Origin: Clostridiales bacterium
GTDB taxonomy: Bacteria; Bacillota_B; Dehalobacteriia; UBA4068
Length of the DNA stretch: 17,511 nt
Assembly: GCA_009782975.1 (NCBI GenBank)
Contig: WRIA01000001.1
Coordinates: 1-17,511 of the forward strand
Direction: 5' to 3'
Both the position numbers and the translations under genes were made by a program. The notes beneath the pieces were generated by a model. That model had not been told where the DNA came from. It made no database searches and saw only the letters and a program-made list of their open reading frames with translations. The number at the start of each line of letters is the position of its first letter. The stretch's first letter is position 1. This document shows positions 1 to 6,931 of the stretch, one piece after another.

Positions 1-3000
1 GAATACTTGGATGCGGCTAACAAGTTGCATTTCTACATTTTAGAGAAGCATCTGACACCGGGTAAATACGGTTACTTCCTCAGTTATCAGGTGGGCCTTA
101 TACATGATAATGCCCCGGCTGTAGGCGGCGAGTTGGAAGTTACACTGGACGGCATAGAAGCAGAAGCCCCCGGCCGCGTGGCGGTGGTGCGCTATAGTAT
201 CAAAAACACCGGTGATGCCACGGATATCGTGCGTGTGGCGGCGGAAGGCGACTTGGATACCGTTATGCTTAACAACATCTACGCTATAGGCGCGGGTGAG
301 ACGATCACCGTGTATTACTATGTAGAATTACCGGAAGATATTTGCGATATGGATTTGGAAGGCTTAAAAATTGAATTTACCGCTTCCTCCGAATCCAATG
401 ATGAAAAAGTAGCCACAGCCGCTGTTGCGTTGGAAGACCTGACCGCTCCTTATAATTTCAAGGTTTGGTTAGAGCCCGCTCAAACCCTCCTGGATATGGG
501 CGATATCCTTTGTGTGGATATCATGCTAAAGGGCGATCTTAATTACACTATGGCGGAAACCAAGGTAGCCTTTGATACGGATCTCTTTGAATATATAGGC
601 TATGATAATTTAAGCGGTTGGATGACACAGGTTCAGAAAGAAGCTCCCAATTTGATTGCCACGCGCAATGTGGCGGCAATCAATATGAATGCCGGCGCAC
701 CCTGCGCGGAGACTGTACGGCTGATAACGCTGAAATTTAAAGTAAAAGACACCATTACCGAAGAGAGGATCGAATCAGCGCTTTCCTTCGACACCATAAA
801 TATTTACTCCACACCGGCATATCCCACGCCTTCTATAGCTCCCGGTAAGGATATGCCTGTTATCCTTTTCGGACCTGCTTACGTTAAAGGCTTTTACCAC
901 AACATAGAATTGTACCCCAATTGGATAGGTCTGGACGATCAGGGCTTACCCTCCACCATGCCGCTATTCAACTACGACCAAACCGATGCCAGTACCTACA
1001 TTAACGAAATCGTGTGGGTAGAAGTGCCCTGCGATACCGACCGCAGCGGCAAGCGCGACCGCGTTTCCTTATGGATACGCCGCCCCATCACTAAGGAAGG
1101 CTTCAAATGCCCGGTGGTTATGGAATTCAGCCCTTATCATGCCGGCACTAGAGGCTATCAGCGTATGTCCGCTTATATCAACAGTGAAGACGATCACCTA
1201 AGATCTTTGGCCGAAACCTTCAAATATCACGATAACTACCCCGTTACTTTAGGCATAAACCCCGATACCACTTACTTGACCTATGACGATATCAAGTACA
1301 AAGGTACAGAGGCTTGGGATCCTATCTGGTGGGAAAGCAACAAAGCGTTCAAGGTGAATAGCTGGTACACCGGCGTACCCTATGGTTCGGTACCCGACGC
1401 CACCGTTCCCACTGGCGTGGGCAAAGCAGCTAGCACCGGATCCTGGAGGAACGGAACAAGCGCAGTTAATCCCGCCGCCAGGTGGCACCATTATTTCACA
1501 CGTGGCTATGCCATGGTTTACGGTCAGCTTCTAGGCAATCGGGATAGTGACGGTATCACCAACACCATGCATGTGGAAGAGTGGCTCTCCGCCGCCGCCG
1601 CGGTCAAATGGTTTAATGGTGAAGCCAAAGCCTTTACCACCCGCACCAGCACCGTGGAAGTTATAGCCGACTGGGCATTGGGTCATGTGGCCTTAGACGG
1701 CACCTCCTATCCCGGCACCACCCCCACGCTGGCGGCTATGGCCGGCGCCAAGGGCCTTAAAGCCATTATGCCGGAAGCCCATGTTACCAGCTGGTACGAA
1801 TACTACCGTTCCGGCGGCGCTTTGCACGGGCCGGAAGGTTACGGCGGCGAGGATATGAACCTTCACTCCTCCTACAACTTCAGCCGTTTCAATGCCGACA
1901 GCTCCAGCGGCATACCTTCTCCCACCGGCACCTATTTCGGCATGGCCGCCCAGTTAGCCTATGTAGAAACCCAGAAATACATGATGGAAAAGCAAGACCG
2001 CAAAACAGGCGACTACAATGACGAATGGGACGCCCGTAACCTTACCCGCGGCTACGGCAAAATACCGGATGACGTTGGTATATTGCAAACCAACGGCCAG
2101 CAGGACTGGAACGTTATGCCCCGTCACGCTTACGAATGCCTGCAAGCCCTGCGCGACAACTTCGGCGGCTACGACGCGGACAGCTACGGCACACATAAGA
2201 TAGTCTCCACCCTTACCAAGCACGCCAGCCAAACCGGCCGTGTAGTACAGGGCAAGGACGGCGTGGAGCGCGGTATGCTTAAATGGTACTTGATGTTCCT
2301 GGATCACTATCTGCTTGGCCTGGATAACCATGTTGACGAATTGATGTACGACGTTAATATCGTTAACCATATAACCGGCGTGATGGAAGGCTACGATTAC
2401 GACATAGCTACCGAAGAACGCGGCACCATCATCCCCGGCACGAAATACCAGGATATTTTCCTTGCCCCTGCCGAGGAAGGTCACGCCGGCCGTCTTTCCT
2501 ATAATGAACCGGCCGCCGCTGTGGAGCATTTCGACGACCTTACCATAGATCAGCAGGTTGCCGCTCCCCAGCATCCGGGCGCTCCTGCCAGACCTACCTC
2601 CTGGATCAACATTCCCGCCAGCCAGGGCAACCAGACGCCTACCACAGCCGCTATCAACTATTGCGACGACCGCGTTTTAGGCGTAAACCGCACCACCACC
2701 AATTACGGCACATACGGTTCCCTTTTCGGCGCGGTGGATAGGCCGGTGGAAGGCCGCCTGATGTATCTTAGCGAACCACTTAGCGAAGATACCCTGCTTT
2801 CCGGTACCCCGGTAGCCCATCTTAATATGTCTCCCACCAAGGGCACGGGCAACCTTACCGTAGCTTTGGTGGAAATCGGCCGCAAACAAAGGGTGGCAGT
2901 CCGTATCGAAGCTGTTAGCACCGCCACCACAGGTTCCATAACTGTATTCCCCACCACCAACGGCGCCACTTCTACTACTGCAACCCGCTATGCTAATCCT

Positions 3001-4125
3001 CCGCATGCCTCCAACGCCTCCACCAGCAACTTCAAGTATGTAACCTGGGGCCATACCGACGCCCAGAACCCCAGTTACGACGGCAAAGCCTGGTTCCAGG
3101 TTCCGGAGCAAAACTATATCCCCAATTATTATTTCCAGACCACGGAACTTGACACCGACGAATATTACGACTACGTGGTGGAATTGAACCCCTATAACTA
3201 TCTCTTTAAGGCCGGTATGCAGATAGGCGTTATGGTCTATGGTACCGACACCCTGGCCAGCCCCTGCCTGGATGCCGCCAGCACCGGCGGGTTCGACATA
3301 CAGCTGGGCGAAGGCTCTTACATCTCCCTGCCCTTGAAGATAGCCGAACCTACCGAAGAAGTTACCATAGAAGTGGGCAGCAAATCCGTAGTAGCGGGCG
3401 AAGTCTTTGACATTCCTTACAGCATCAAAGACAATGTCTTTGGCTTTAGCACTTTAAGCGTGGAGCTTCCCTTCGATGCCAAAGCCTATGCCCCCTTCGA
3501 AGTTACTCCTTCCGCGTTGTTGGGCGATGCGGAGCTTACCTTTGTTATAGAAGGCGGCGCCCTTAAAGTTGCTATTGCCGCCGAAGAAAATATCGTGGGC
3601 GACGGCGAACTGTTTACCGTAACCTACAAAGTAGCGGCCAACGCTCCCTATATCTTCTCCCTGCCGCTGGATGTTAAGGAAATAGCCATCGATTACAGCT
3701 CCATCATCGACAAGAAAGTTGCCGTAACAGGCCTTGCAGAAGCGGGCGTTGTAAGCACCAAAGTGGTGCAGCTTGTTCCCACGGCCTCCGTTAAGAAGCA
3801 AAACGGCAACAAAAACGACCTTACCATCACCGTTACCGCTTTCTATGATGACGGCACCAAGGCCGTGTTCTCCAAGGTATTCTCCATCAGCAACAACGCC
3901 GACGGCCATTACGAAGTGGGCGGCTACATAGTGTTTGTGGATACCAAGGGCAACGATCAGATACGCTCCTGCTTTATAGACCAGTACAAAAAATCCGTCA
4001 GTGAGAACGACCAGGGCCAGAATGGCAACAGCCAGGGCGGTAACAGCCAGGGTGGTAACAGCCAGGGCGGCAACAGCCAGGGCAACAGCCAGGGCAACAG
4101 CAAAGGAAATCAGAATCAGCAGTAA
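1..4125 (+). CDS. S15-type (X-Pro dipeptidyl-peptidase-like) multidomain protein, 5' partial
   Basis: The reading frame is open from base 1, so the start lies outside; the TTG at base 7 has no ribosome site in view. Numbering residues from base 7, the peptidase part begins near residue 332 with the S15-like run VPCDTDRSGKRDRVSLWIRR, followed by a PVVMEFSPYHAGT segment as in lactic PepX enzymes. A candidate catalytic triad is Ser567 in GTSYPG, Asp700 in QQDWNV and His739 in LTKHASQTG; order and spacing fit S15. A jelly-roll-like C-terminal domain would follow, to about residue 1100. Cohesin-like beta modules lie near 147-262 and 1116-1225, and the end is an Asn-Ser-Gln-Gly repeat tail. From the family, it would remove X-Pro dipeptides from peptides; the flanking modules suggest an exported or surface protein, but the N-terminus with any signal peptide is missing. 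It converges on the injection-system operon and is probably functionally unrelated. Dipeptidyl-peptidase, CocE-like esterase and acylase activities cannot be separated by eye. Confidence 0.85.
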   Translation, partial: EYLDAANKLHFYILEKHLTPGKYGYFLSYQVGLIHDNAPAVGGELEVTLDGIEAEAPGRVAVVRYSIKNTGDATDIVRVAAEGDLDTVMLNNIYAIGAGETITVYYYVELPEDICDMDLEGLKIEFTASSESNDEKVATAAVALEDLTAPYNFKVWLEPAQTLLDMGDILCVDIMLKGDLNYTMAETKVAFDTDLFEYIGYDNLSGWMTQVQKEAPNLIATRNVAAINMNAGAPCAETVRLITLKFKVKDTITEERIESALSFDTINIYSTPAYPTPSIAPGKDMPVILFGPAYVKGFYHNIELYPNWIGLDDQGLPSTMPLFNYDQTDASTYINEIVWVEVPCDTDRSGKRDRVSLWIRRPITKEGFKCPVVMEFSPYHAGTRGYQRMSAYINSEDDHLRSLAETFKYHDNYPVTLGINPDTTYLTYDDIKYKGTEAWDPIWWESNKAFKVNSWYTGVPYGSVPDATVPTGVGKAASTGSWRNGTSAVNPAARWHHYFTRGYAMVYGQLLGNRDSDGITNTMHVEEWLSAAAAVKWFNGEAKAFTTRTSTVEVIADWALGHVALDGTSYPGTTPTLAAMAGAKGLKAIMPEAHVTSWYEYYRSGGALHGPEGYGGEDMNLHSSYNFSRFNADSSSGIPSPTGTYFGMAAQLAYVETQKYMMEKQDRKTGDYNDEWDARNLTRGYGKIPDDVGILQTNGQQDWNVMPRHAYECLQALRDNFGGYDADSYGTHKIVSTLTKHASQTGRVVQGKDGVERGMLKWYLMFLDHYLLGLDNHVDELMYDVNIVNHITGVMEGYDYDIATEERGTIIPGTKYQDIFLAPAEEGHAGRLSYNEPAAAVEHFDDLTIDQQVAAPQHPGAPARPTSWINIPASQGNQTPTTAAINYCDDRVLGVNRTTTNYGTYGSLFGAVDRPVEGRLMYLSEPLSEDTLLSGTPVAHLNMSPTKGTGNLTVALVEIGRKQRVAVRIEAVSTATTGSITVFPTTNGATSTTATRYANPPHASNASTSNFKYVTWGHTDAQNPSYDGKAWFQVPEQNYIPNYYFQTTELDTDEYYDYVVELNPYNYLFKAGMQIGVMVYGTDTLASPCLDAASTGGFDIQLGEGSYISLPLKIAEPTEEVTIEVGSKSVVAGEVFDIPYSIKDNVFGFSTLSVELPFDAKAYAPFEVTPSALLGDAELTFVIEGGALKVAIAAEENIVGDGELFTVTYKVAANAPYIFSLPLDVKEIAIDYSSIIDKKVAVTGLAEAGVVSTKVVQLVPTASVKKQNGNKNDLTITVTAFYDDGTKAVFSKVFSISNNADGHYEVGGYIVFVDTKGNDQIRSCFIDQYKKSVSENDQGQNGNSQGGNSQGGNSQGGNSQGNSQGNSKGNQNQQ
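4027..4107 (+). repeat. 15-bp repeats coding the Asn-Ser-Gln-Gly-Gly tail
   Basis: Three 15-bp units (AACAGCCAGGGCGGT and variants) are followed by three 12-bp units, giving three NSQGG pentapeptides, two NSQG and one NSKG at the protein C-terminus. The change from 15 to 12 bp is always by whole codons, so the frame is kept. The tail is hydrophilic and presumably disordered. Slippage could vary its length between strains. Confidence 0.9.
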
Positions 4126-4140
4126 AGCCATTGCTAATAA

Positions 4141-4180
4141 GCAAAAACAAAAAGCCCTTTCGGGGGCTTTTTGTTTTTGC
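4141..4180. terminator. Two-way rho-independent terminator
   Basis: A perfect 17-bp inverted repeat (GCAAAAACAAAAAGCCC, 6-base loop, GGGCTTTTTGTTTTTGC) starts 15 bp after the stop of the S15 gene. Its GC core followed by TTTTTGTTTTT acts as a terminator on the plus strand. The arms are symmetrical, so the minus strand also reads hairpin plus T-run and would catch read-through from the opposing operon. Confidence 0.85.
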
Positions 4181-4200
4181 GTAATACTTTCATCGCATTT

Positions 4201-4257
4201 TGTCACCCTGAGCAACGCGAAGGGTCCTAAAGATTCTTCGCTGCGCTCAGAATGACA
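4201..4257. repeat. 57-bp imperfect inverted repeat (dispersed-repeat type)
   Basis: Both ends read inward from TGTCA: the left arm is TGTCACCCTGAGCAACGCGA and the right arm, on the other strand, TGTCATTCTGAGCGCAGCGA. The arms match at 17 of their first 22 positions. From memory, sequences of this kind recur in intergenic regions of many bacterial genomes. It has no coding capacity of its own and is more likely a short palindromic mobile or BIME-like repeat than a regulator of either neighbour. Confidence 0.7.
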
Positions 4258-4299
4258 GAAATCAAACACCACCCAAACAAACGATTTACCATCAACCGA

Positions 4300-4350
4300 G
4301 CCGCAAAGCGGCGCGGCAATCCCCCGGATGGCGGGCGGATTGCCATCCGC
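4300..4350. repeat. GC-rich hairpin-forming intergenic segment
   Basis: The segment holds GCCGC-AAA-GCGGC at 4300-4312, then GGATGGC at 4326-4332 facing GCCATCC at 4342-4348, and the overlapping pair GCGGAT/ATCCGC at 4335-4350. No gene-like frame covers it. It resembles dispersed intergenic repeat fragments; nothing shows a function. Confidence 0.5.
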
Positions 4351-4370
4351 GCCCTACAAAACCAACGTAG

Positions 4371-4613
4371 AAAACGGTATTGTTCACGAACAGCGCCGCA
4401 AAATAAGCACAAAAAACGGTCGTGTTCGCGAACAGCGCCGCAAAATAAGCGTAAAAAACGGTATTGTTTACGAACAACGCTGCAAAATAAGCGTAAAAAA
4501 CGGTATTGTTCGTAAACAGCGCCGCAAAATAAGCGTAAAAAACGGTATTGTTCGTAAACAGCGCCGCAAAATAAGCATAAAAAACGGTCGTGTTCACGAA
4601 CAGCGCCGCAAAA
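4371..4613. repeat. Array of six 42-bp tandem repeats
   Basis: The landmark CGGT recurs at 4375, 4417, 4459, 4501, 4543 and 4585, an exact 42-bp period; the sixth unit is cut after 29 bp. Each unit holds CGGT, then a near-palindromic ten-mer (GTTCACGAAC, GTTCGCGAAC, GTTTACGAAC or GTTCGTAAAC), then CAGCGCCGCAAAATAAGC and an A-run. The array is bordered on both sides by the same 11 bp, CAAAACCAACG (4357-4367 and 4609-4619). Because 42 is a multiple of 3, several frames stay open across it and produce artificial repetitive ORFs. Confidence 0.9.
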
Positions 4614-4653
4614 CCAACGGGATCGCCATCCCCCCGACCGCCTACGGCGGTCA

Positions 4654-4671
4654 CCCCCCTTCAAAGGGGGG
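4654..4671. repeat. C6/G6 hairpin
   Basis: CCCCCCTT and AAGGGGGG face each other across two bases. With the preceding CCGCCTACGGCGG it forms part of a GC-rich segment that looks like a dispersed intergenic repeat. It is not followed by a T-run on the plus strand. Confidence 0.5.
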
Positions 4672-4702
4672 CAAAAACCAAGGGCCGCCGAAACGGCGGC
4701 CC
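4672..4702 (-). terminator. Probable terminator of the injection-system operon
   Basis: Read on the minus strand, GGGCCGCCG-TTT-CGGCGGCCC forms a perfect 9-bp GC stem 41 bases after the fibre stop codon and is followed by TTGGTTTTTG. Stem strength, position and T-rich tail fit a rho-independent terminator. The T-run is interrupted, so some read-through into the repeat spacer is possible, with the hairpin at 4141-4180 as backstop. Confidence 0.7.
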
Positions 4703-4743
4703 CTACAAAACCCACTACGCATACACATTCAACACTCGGCTGC

Positions 4744-6846
4744 CTATGTCTTTGCCCACCGCCAGCATAAAATCCTTACATTTACTTTTTTGCCGGTCTT
4801 ATTTATAATGCATATCCTTCGCCTACAATTAGTTGAAGTAGTTCTAAAAATGTTTTCGTAAACATAAACAGCGGGGTTATACTTAAAAGTAGGCTTAGGT
4901 GTACTAAGAAATTCCGGGTTATAATAGAAATAGTCGATATGAACATCCATTTCCAGCGGAAGCACTTTCCACCCGGAAAGAAGCATAGCTTCAGCATCTA
5001 AAAACTCACTATCATCATAGTTATACCACTCGTCAATGGCAAGTTCTTTTTTGACATTTTCTGTTTTTGTAAATTTTAATTTACTAAAGGTCACAGCACC
5101 GTCGGCTATCTTGGCGTTGGTAACAGCGCTGCCGCCTATCTTGTCCGAGGAAACAGCTAAGCTAACTATCTTGCTTGTGGTAACGGCATTGTCGGCTATC
5201 TTGGCGTTGGTAACAGCGCCGGTGCCTATCTTGGCGGCGGTAACGGCACTGCTACTTATCTTGTCTTCGGTAACGGCACCGGCGGCTATCTTGTTCCCGG
5301 TAACGGCCTTGCCCTGGATATTGTTGGTAGCCACGGCGGCGTTGGAGGAGTTGGCAGTAGTATCGTAGGCCAGCTTGGCGGTGGTAACGGCATGGTCTTT
5401 GATATTGCTTGTACCAACGGCGGCGTTGGGGGCGTAGGCAGAGGTATCGGAGGCCAGCTTGGCGGTGGTAACGGCACCGGCGGCTATCTTGGCGTTGGTA
5501 ACAGCGCTGTCTCTGATATTATCTGTAGCTACGGCTTGCGCACCGGCAGCATTAGCCAGCTGCGTGGTGGTAATTGTATGGTCGGCTATCTTGGTGGCGG
5601 TAACGGCATTGTTGGCTATCTTGTCCGCGATAATAGCGCCGTCGGCTATCTTGGCGGCGGTAACGGATTTATCTCTTATCTTAGCCGTGGTAACGGCGTT
5701 ATCGGCCATATCCCCGGTAGCTACCGCGGCAAACTTGACACCGGCTACGGGCCGCCCCAAAGGTTTTGTATTACAGGTCAATATATGCCCGGTATTGGCG
5801 TCGCGGGTAATATCCGCCAGCAGCAGCCATTCCTCCTCCGGCACCTCGGCCATGCCGCCTTCGCCGCCGGTGGGGCTTACCCCGAACTTGGGCCTTTCCA
5901 CCAGGCGCGTGTAGCCCTCGAACCCGCCTTCCGCCACCTTATACTCGTCGGCAACATCCTCGTTATAACGCACATACAGGGAAACATTGGTAACATATCT
6001 GCTGCCGGATTTTTGGGAGGTACCCAGGTTGACCCTTTCCACATCCCCCAGCAGTATGGCCCTGCCGTTAACGTCTATGGCATAGCCCGCGCCTACATCC
6101 ACATAACATTCCAGGCCTTCCGCGTAGTCTTTTTTTACCAAAAGCCCCATGCAGACCCCGTATTCATGCAGCAGCCGGTTATGATCCTGCAATTTCTTTT
6201 CGTGATACGCCTGCTCGTCCGCAAAATCCTGGGCGCGCAAAAACTGCCGCTCCGCGTATTTCATCTTTAAGTAGCCGCCCTGCAAATATTCCCTGGCCGC
6301 CGTATGAGAGTTTTTCCAATCCTCCACATCCGCCGCTTCCTGCGTTCCCGCGGGGGGTCCTGCTTCGGGCGGAGGTTCCGCCTGCCCTATATCCACGGGG
6401 GGTTTATCGAATATAGGCTTATCCGAAATCACGTCGCCACCCGGCGATATATCCCCTATTATAGTGCCGGATCCCGGATTGTTGATAATATCCCCTATGG
6501 AAACATTGCCAAAGCCGCCGCTATCCGCAGCTATAGGGTTGCCCAGGCTGCCGCTATACGCAGTTATAAGGTCGCCTGTGCCAAGTGCGCTACCGGCAGG
6601 CACCGCCTTTGTTGCCTCTTTTGTTGCTTGTTCATCCTCTTTTTTAAGGGAAACCTCCAAAGTCTTTTCCGCCGCTACAGCCTTTTCCGCCACTTTTGGG
6701 GAAACTTCCAAAGTCTTTGCGGCCGCTACGACCTTTTCCGCCACTTTTGGGGAAACCTCCAAAGTCTTTTCCGCCGCTACGGCCTTTTCCTCCGTTTTTG
6801 CGGAAACCTCCAAAGCCTTTTCATCCACAATAGTCTTTTCAGCCAC
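4744..6846 (-). CDS. Repeat-built tail fibre of the contractile injection system
   Basis: A 700-residue last gene of the operon, with a GTG start set by a full AAGGAGGT site 7 bases upstream. Visible parts: 17-residue repeats rich in Lys, Glu, Ala and Val at about 9-76, probably helical; a Gly/Pro-rich linker to about 175; a domain at about 192-370 with AERQFLRAQDFADEQAYHEK, then a GVCMGLLV and YAIDVNGRAILL pattern that I recall from proteins in other CIS loci; about twenty 10-residue repeats of the type xxxAVTxAKI at 381-590; and a tip at 591-700 rich in Tyr and Phe with a basic, Cys-containing end. The decapeptide region is typical of elongated phage-fibre shafts, and the tip is the likely receptor-binding part. 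By position (after gpI) and composition I infer an outer fibre fixed to the baseplate. No chaperone gene follows. The target is unknown. Confidence 0.8.
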   Translation of the reverse strand: MAEKTIVDEKALEVSAKTEEKAVAAEKTLEVSPKVAEKVVAAAKTLEVSPKVAEKAVAAEKTLEVSLKKEDEQATKEATKAVPAGSALGTGDLITAYSGSLGNPIAADSGGFGNVSIGDIINNPGSGTIIGDISPGGDVISDKPIFDKPPVDIGQAEPPPEAGPPAGTQEAADVEDWKNSHTAAREYLQGGYLKMKYAERQFLRAQDFADEQAYHEKKLQDHNRLLHEYGVCMGLLVKKDYAEGLECYVDVGAGYAIDVNGRAILLGDVERVNLGTSQKSGSRYVTNVSLYVRYNEDVADEYKVAEGGFEGYTRLVERPKFGVSPTGGEGGMAEVPEEEWLLLADITRDANTGHILTCNTKPLGRPVAGVKFAAVATGDMADNAVTTAKIRDKSVTAAKIADGAIIADKIANNAVTATKIADHTITTTQLANAAGAQAVATDNIRDSAVTNAKIAAGAVTTAKLASDTSAYAPNAAVGTSNIKDHAVTTAKLAYDTTANSSNAAVATNNIQGKAVTGNKIAAGAVTEDKISSSAVTAAKIGTGAVTNAKIADNAVTTSKIVSLAVSSDKIGGSAVTNAKIADGAVTFSKLKFTKTENVKKELAIDEWYNYDDSEFLDAEAMLLSGWKVLPLEMDVHIDYFYYNPEFLSTPKPTFKYNPAVYVYENIFRTTSTNCRRRICIINKTGKKVNVRILCWRWAKT
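5077..5706 (-). repeat. 30-bp coding repeats of the fibre shaft
   Basis: The codons for fibre residues 381-590 are degenerate 30-bp units encoding decapeptides such as ADNAVTTAKI and AAGAVTTAKL. Three units are replaced by longer ones: 14 residues ending in TDNI, and two of 18 residues ending in TSNI and TNNI, each containing NAAV or a similar run. This region also causes the long glycine-rich open frame on the other strand, which is a shadow. Confidence 0.85.
6619..6822 (-). repeat. 51-bp coding repeats at the fibre N-terminus
   Basis: Four copies of a 17-residue unit (EKTLEVSPKVAEKAVAA and variants) begin at fibre residues 9, 26, 43 and 60; the last one degenerates. The DNA copies are nearly identical, which suggests recent duplication. 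High Glu, Lys, Ala and Val content and no Gly predict a helical rod. Confidence 0.85.
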
Positions 6847-6853
6847 GGTATTT

Positions 6854-6861
6854 ACCTCCTT
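6854..6861 (-). promoter_or_regulatory. Ribosome binding site fixing the fibre GTG start
   Basis: On the minus strand AAGGAGGT lies 7 bases before GTG at 6846. It is the most complete Shine-Dalgarno match in the operon and outweighs the weak start codon. Confidence 0.85.
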
Positions 6862-6891
6862 TTGCTGTTTTATATCAAAGCTCTCCGTTTT

Positions 6892-6931
6892 CAGTTAGCC
6901 AAAAACTGATAACTGACAACCGATAACTAAA
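6892..6931 (-). repeat. 7-bp-phased intergenic repeats, gpI-fibre gap
   Basis: The plus strand reads in consecutive heptads CAGTTAG, CCAAAAA, CTGATAA, CTGACAA, CCGATAA, CTAAATC. The stretch fills the gap right up to the gpI stop codon. The same style of repeat occurs at 9026-9067 and 13702-13732. Confidence 0.7.

Noticed and set aside
3454..4272. Minus-strand frame of 272 residues with Ala/Val/Leu repeats resembling membrane segments
   Set aside because: It lies antisense to the S15 gene tail and its repeats mirror the NSQGG codons; it also crosses the terminator hairpin.
4371..4613. The tandem array as a CRISPR
   Set aside because: The whole 42-bp period is conserved, with no unique spacers between short repeats, and no cas gene is near.
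4227..4861. Several open frames on both strands across the 42-bp array, giving repetitive peptides of 14-residue units
   Set aside because: The repeat length is a multiple of 3, so frames stay open by arithmetic. They overlap each other, lack ribosome sites and run through hairpins and terminators.
5392..6270. Long glycine-rich plus-strand frame of 292 residues
   Set aside because: It is the antisense shadow of the fibre domain and decapeptide repeats; the minus-strand frame has a full ribosome site and family motifs.
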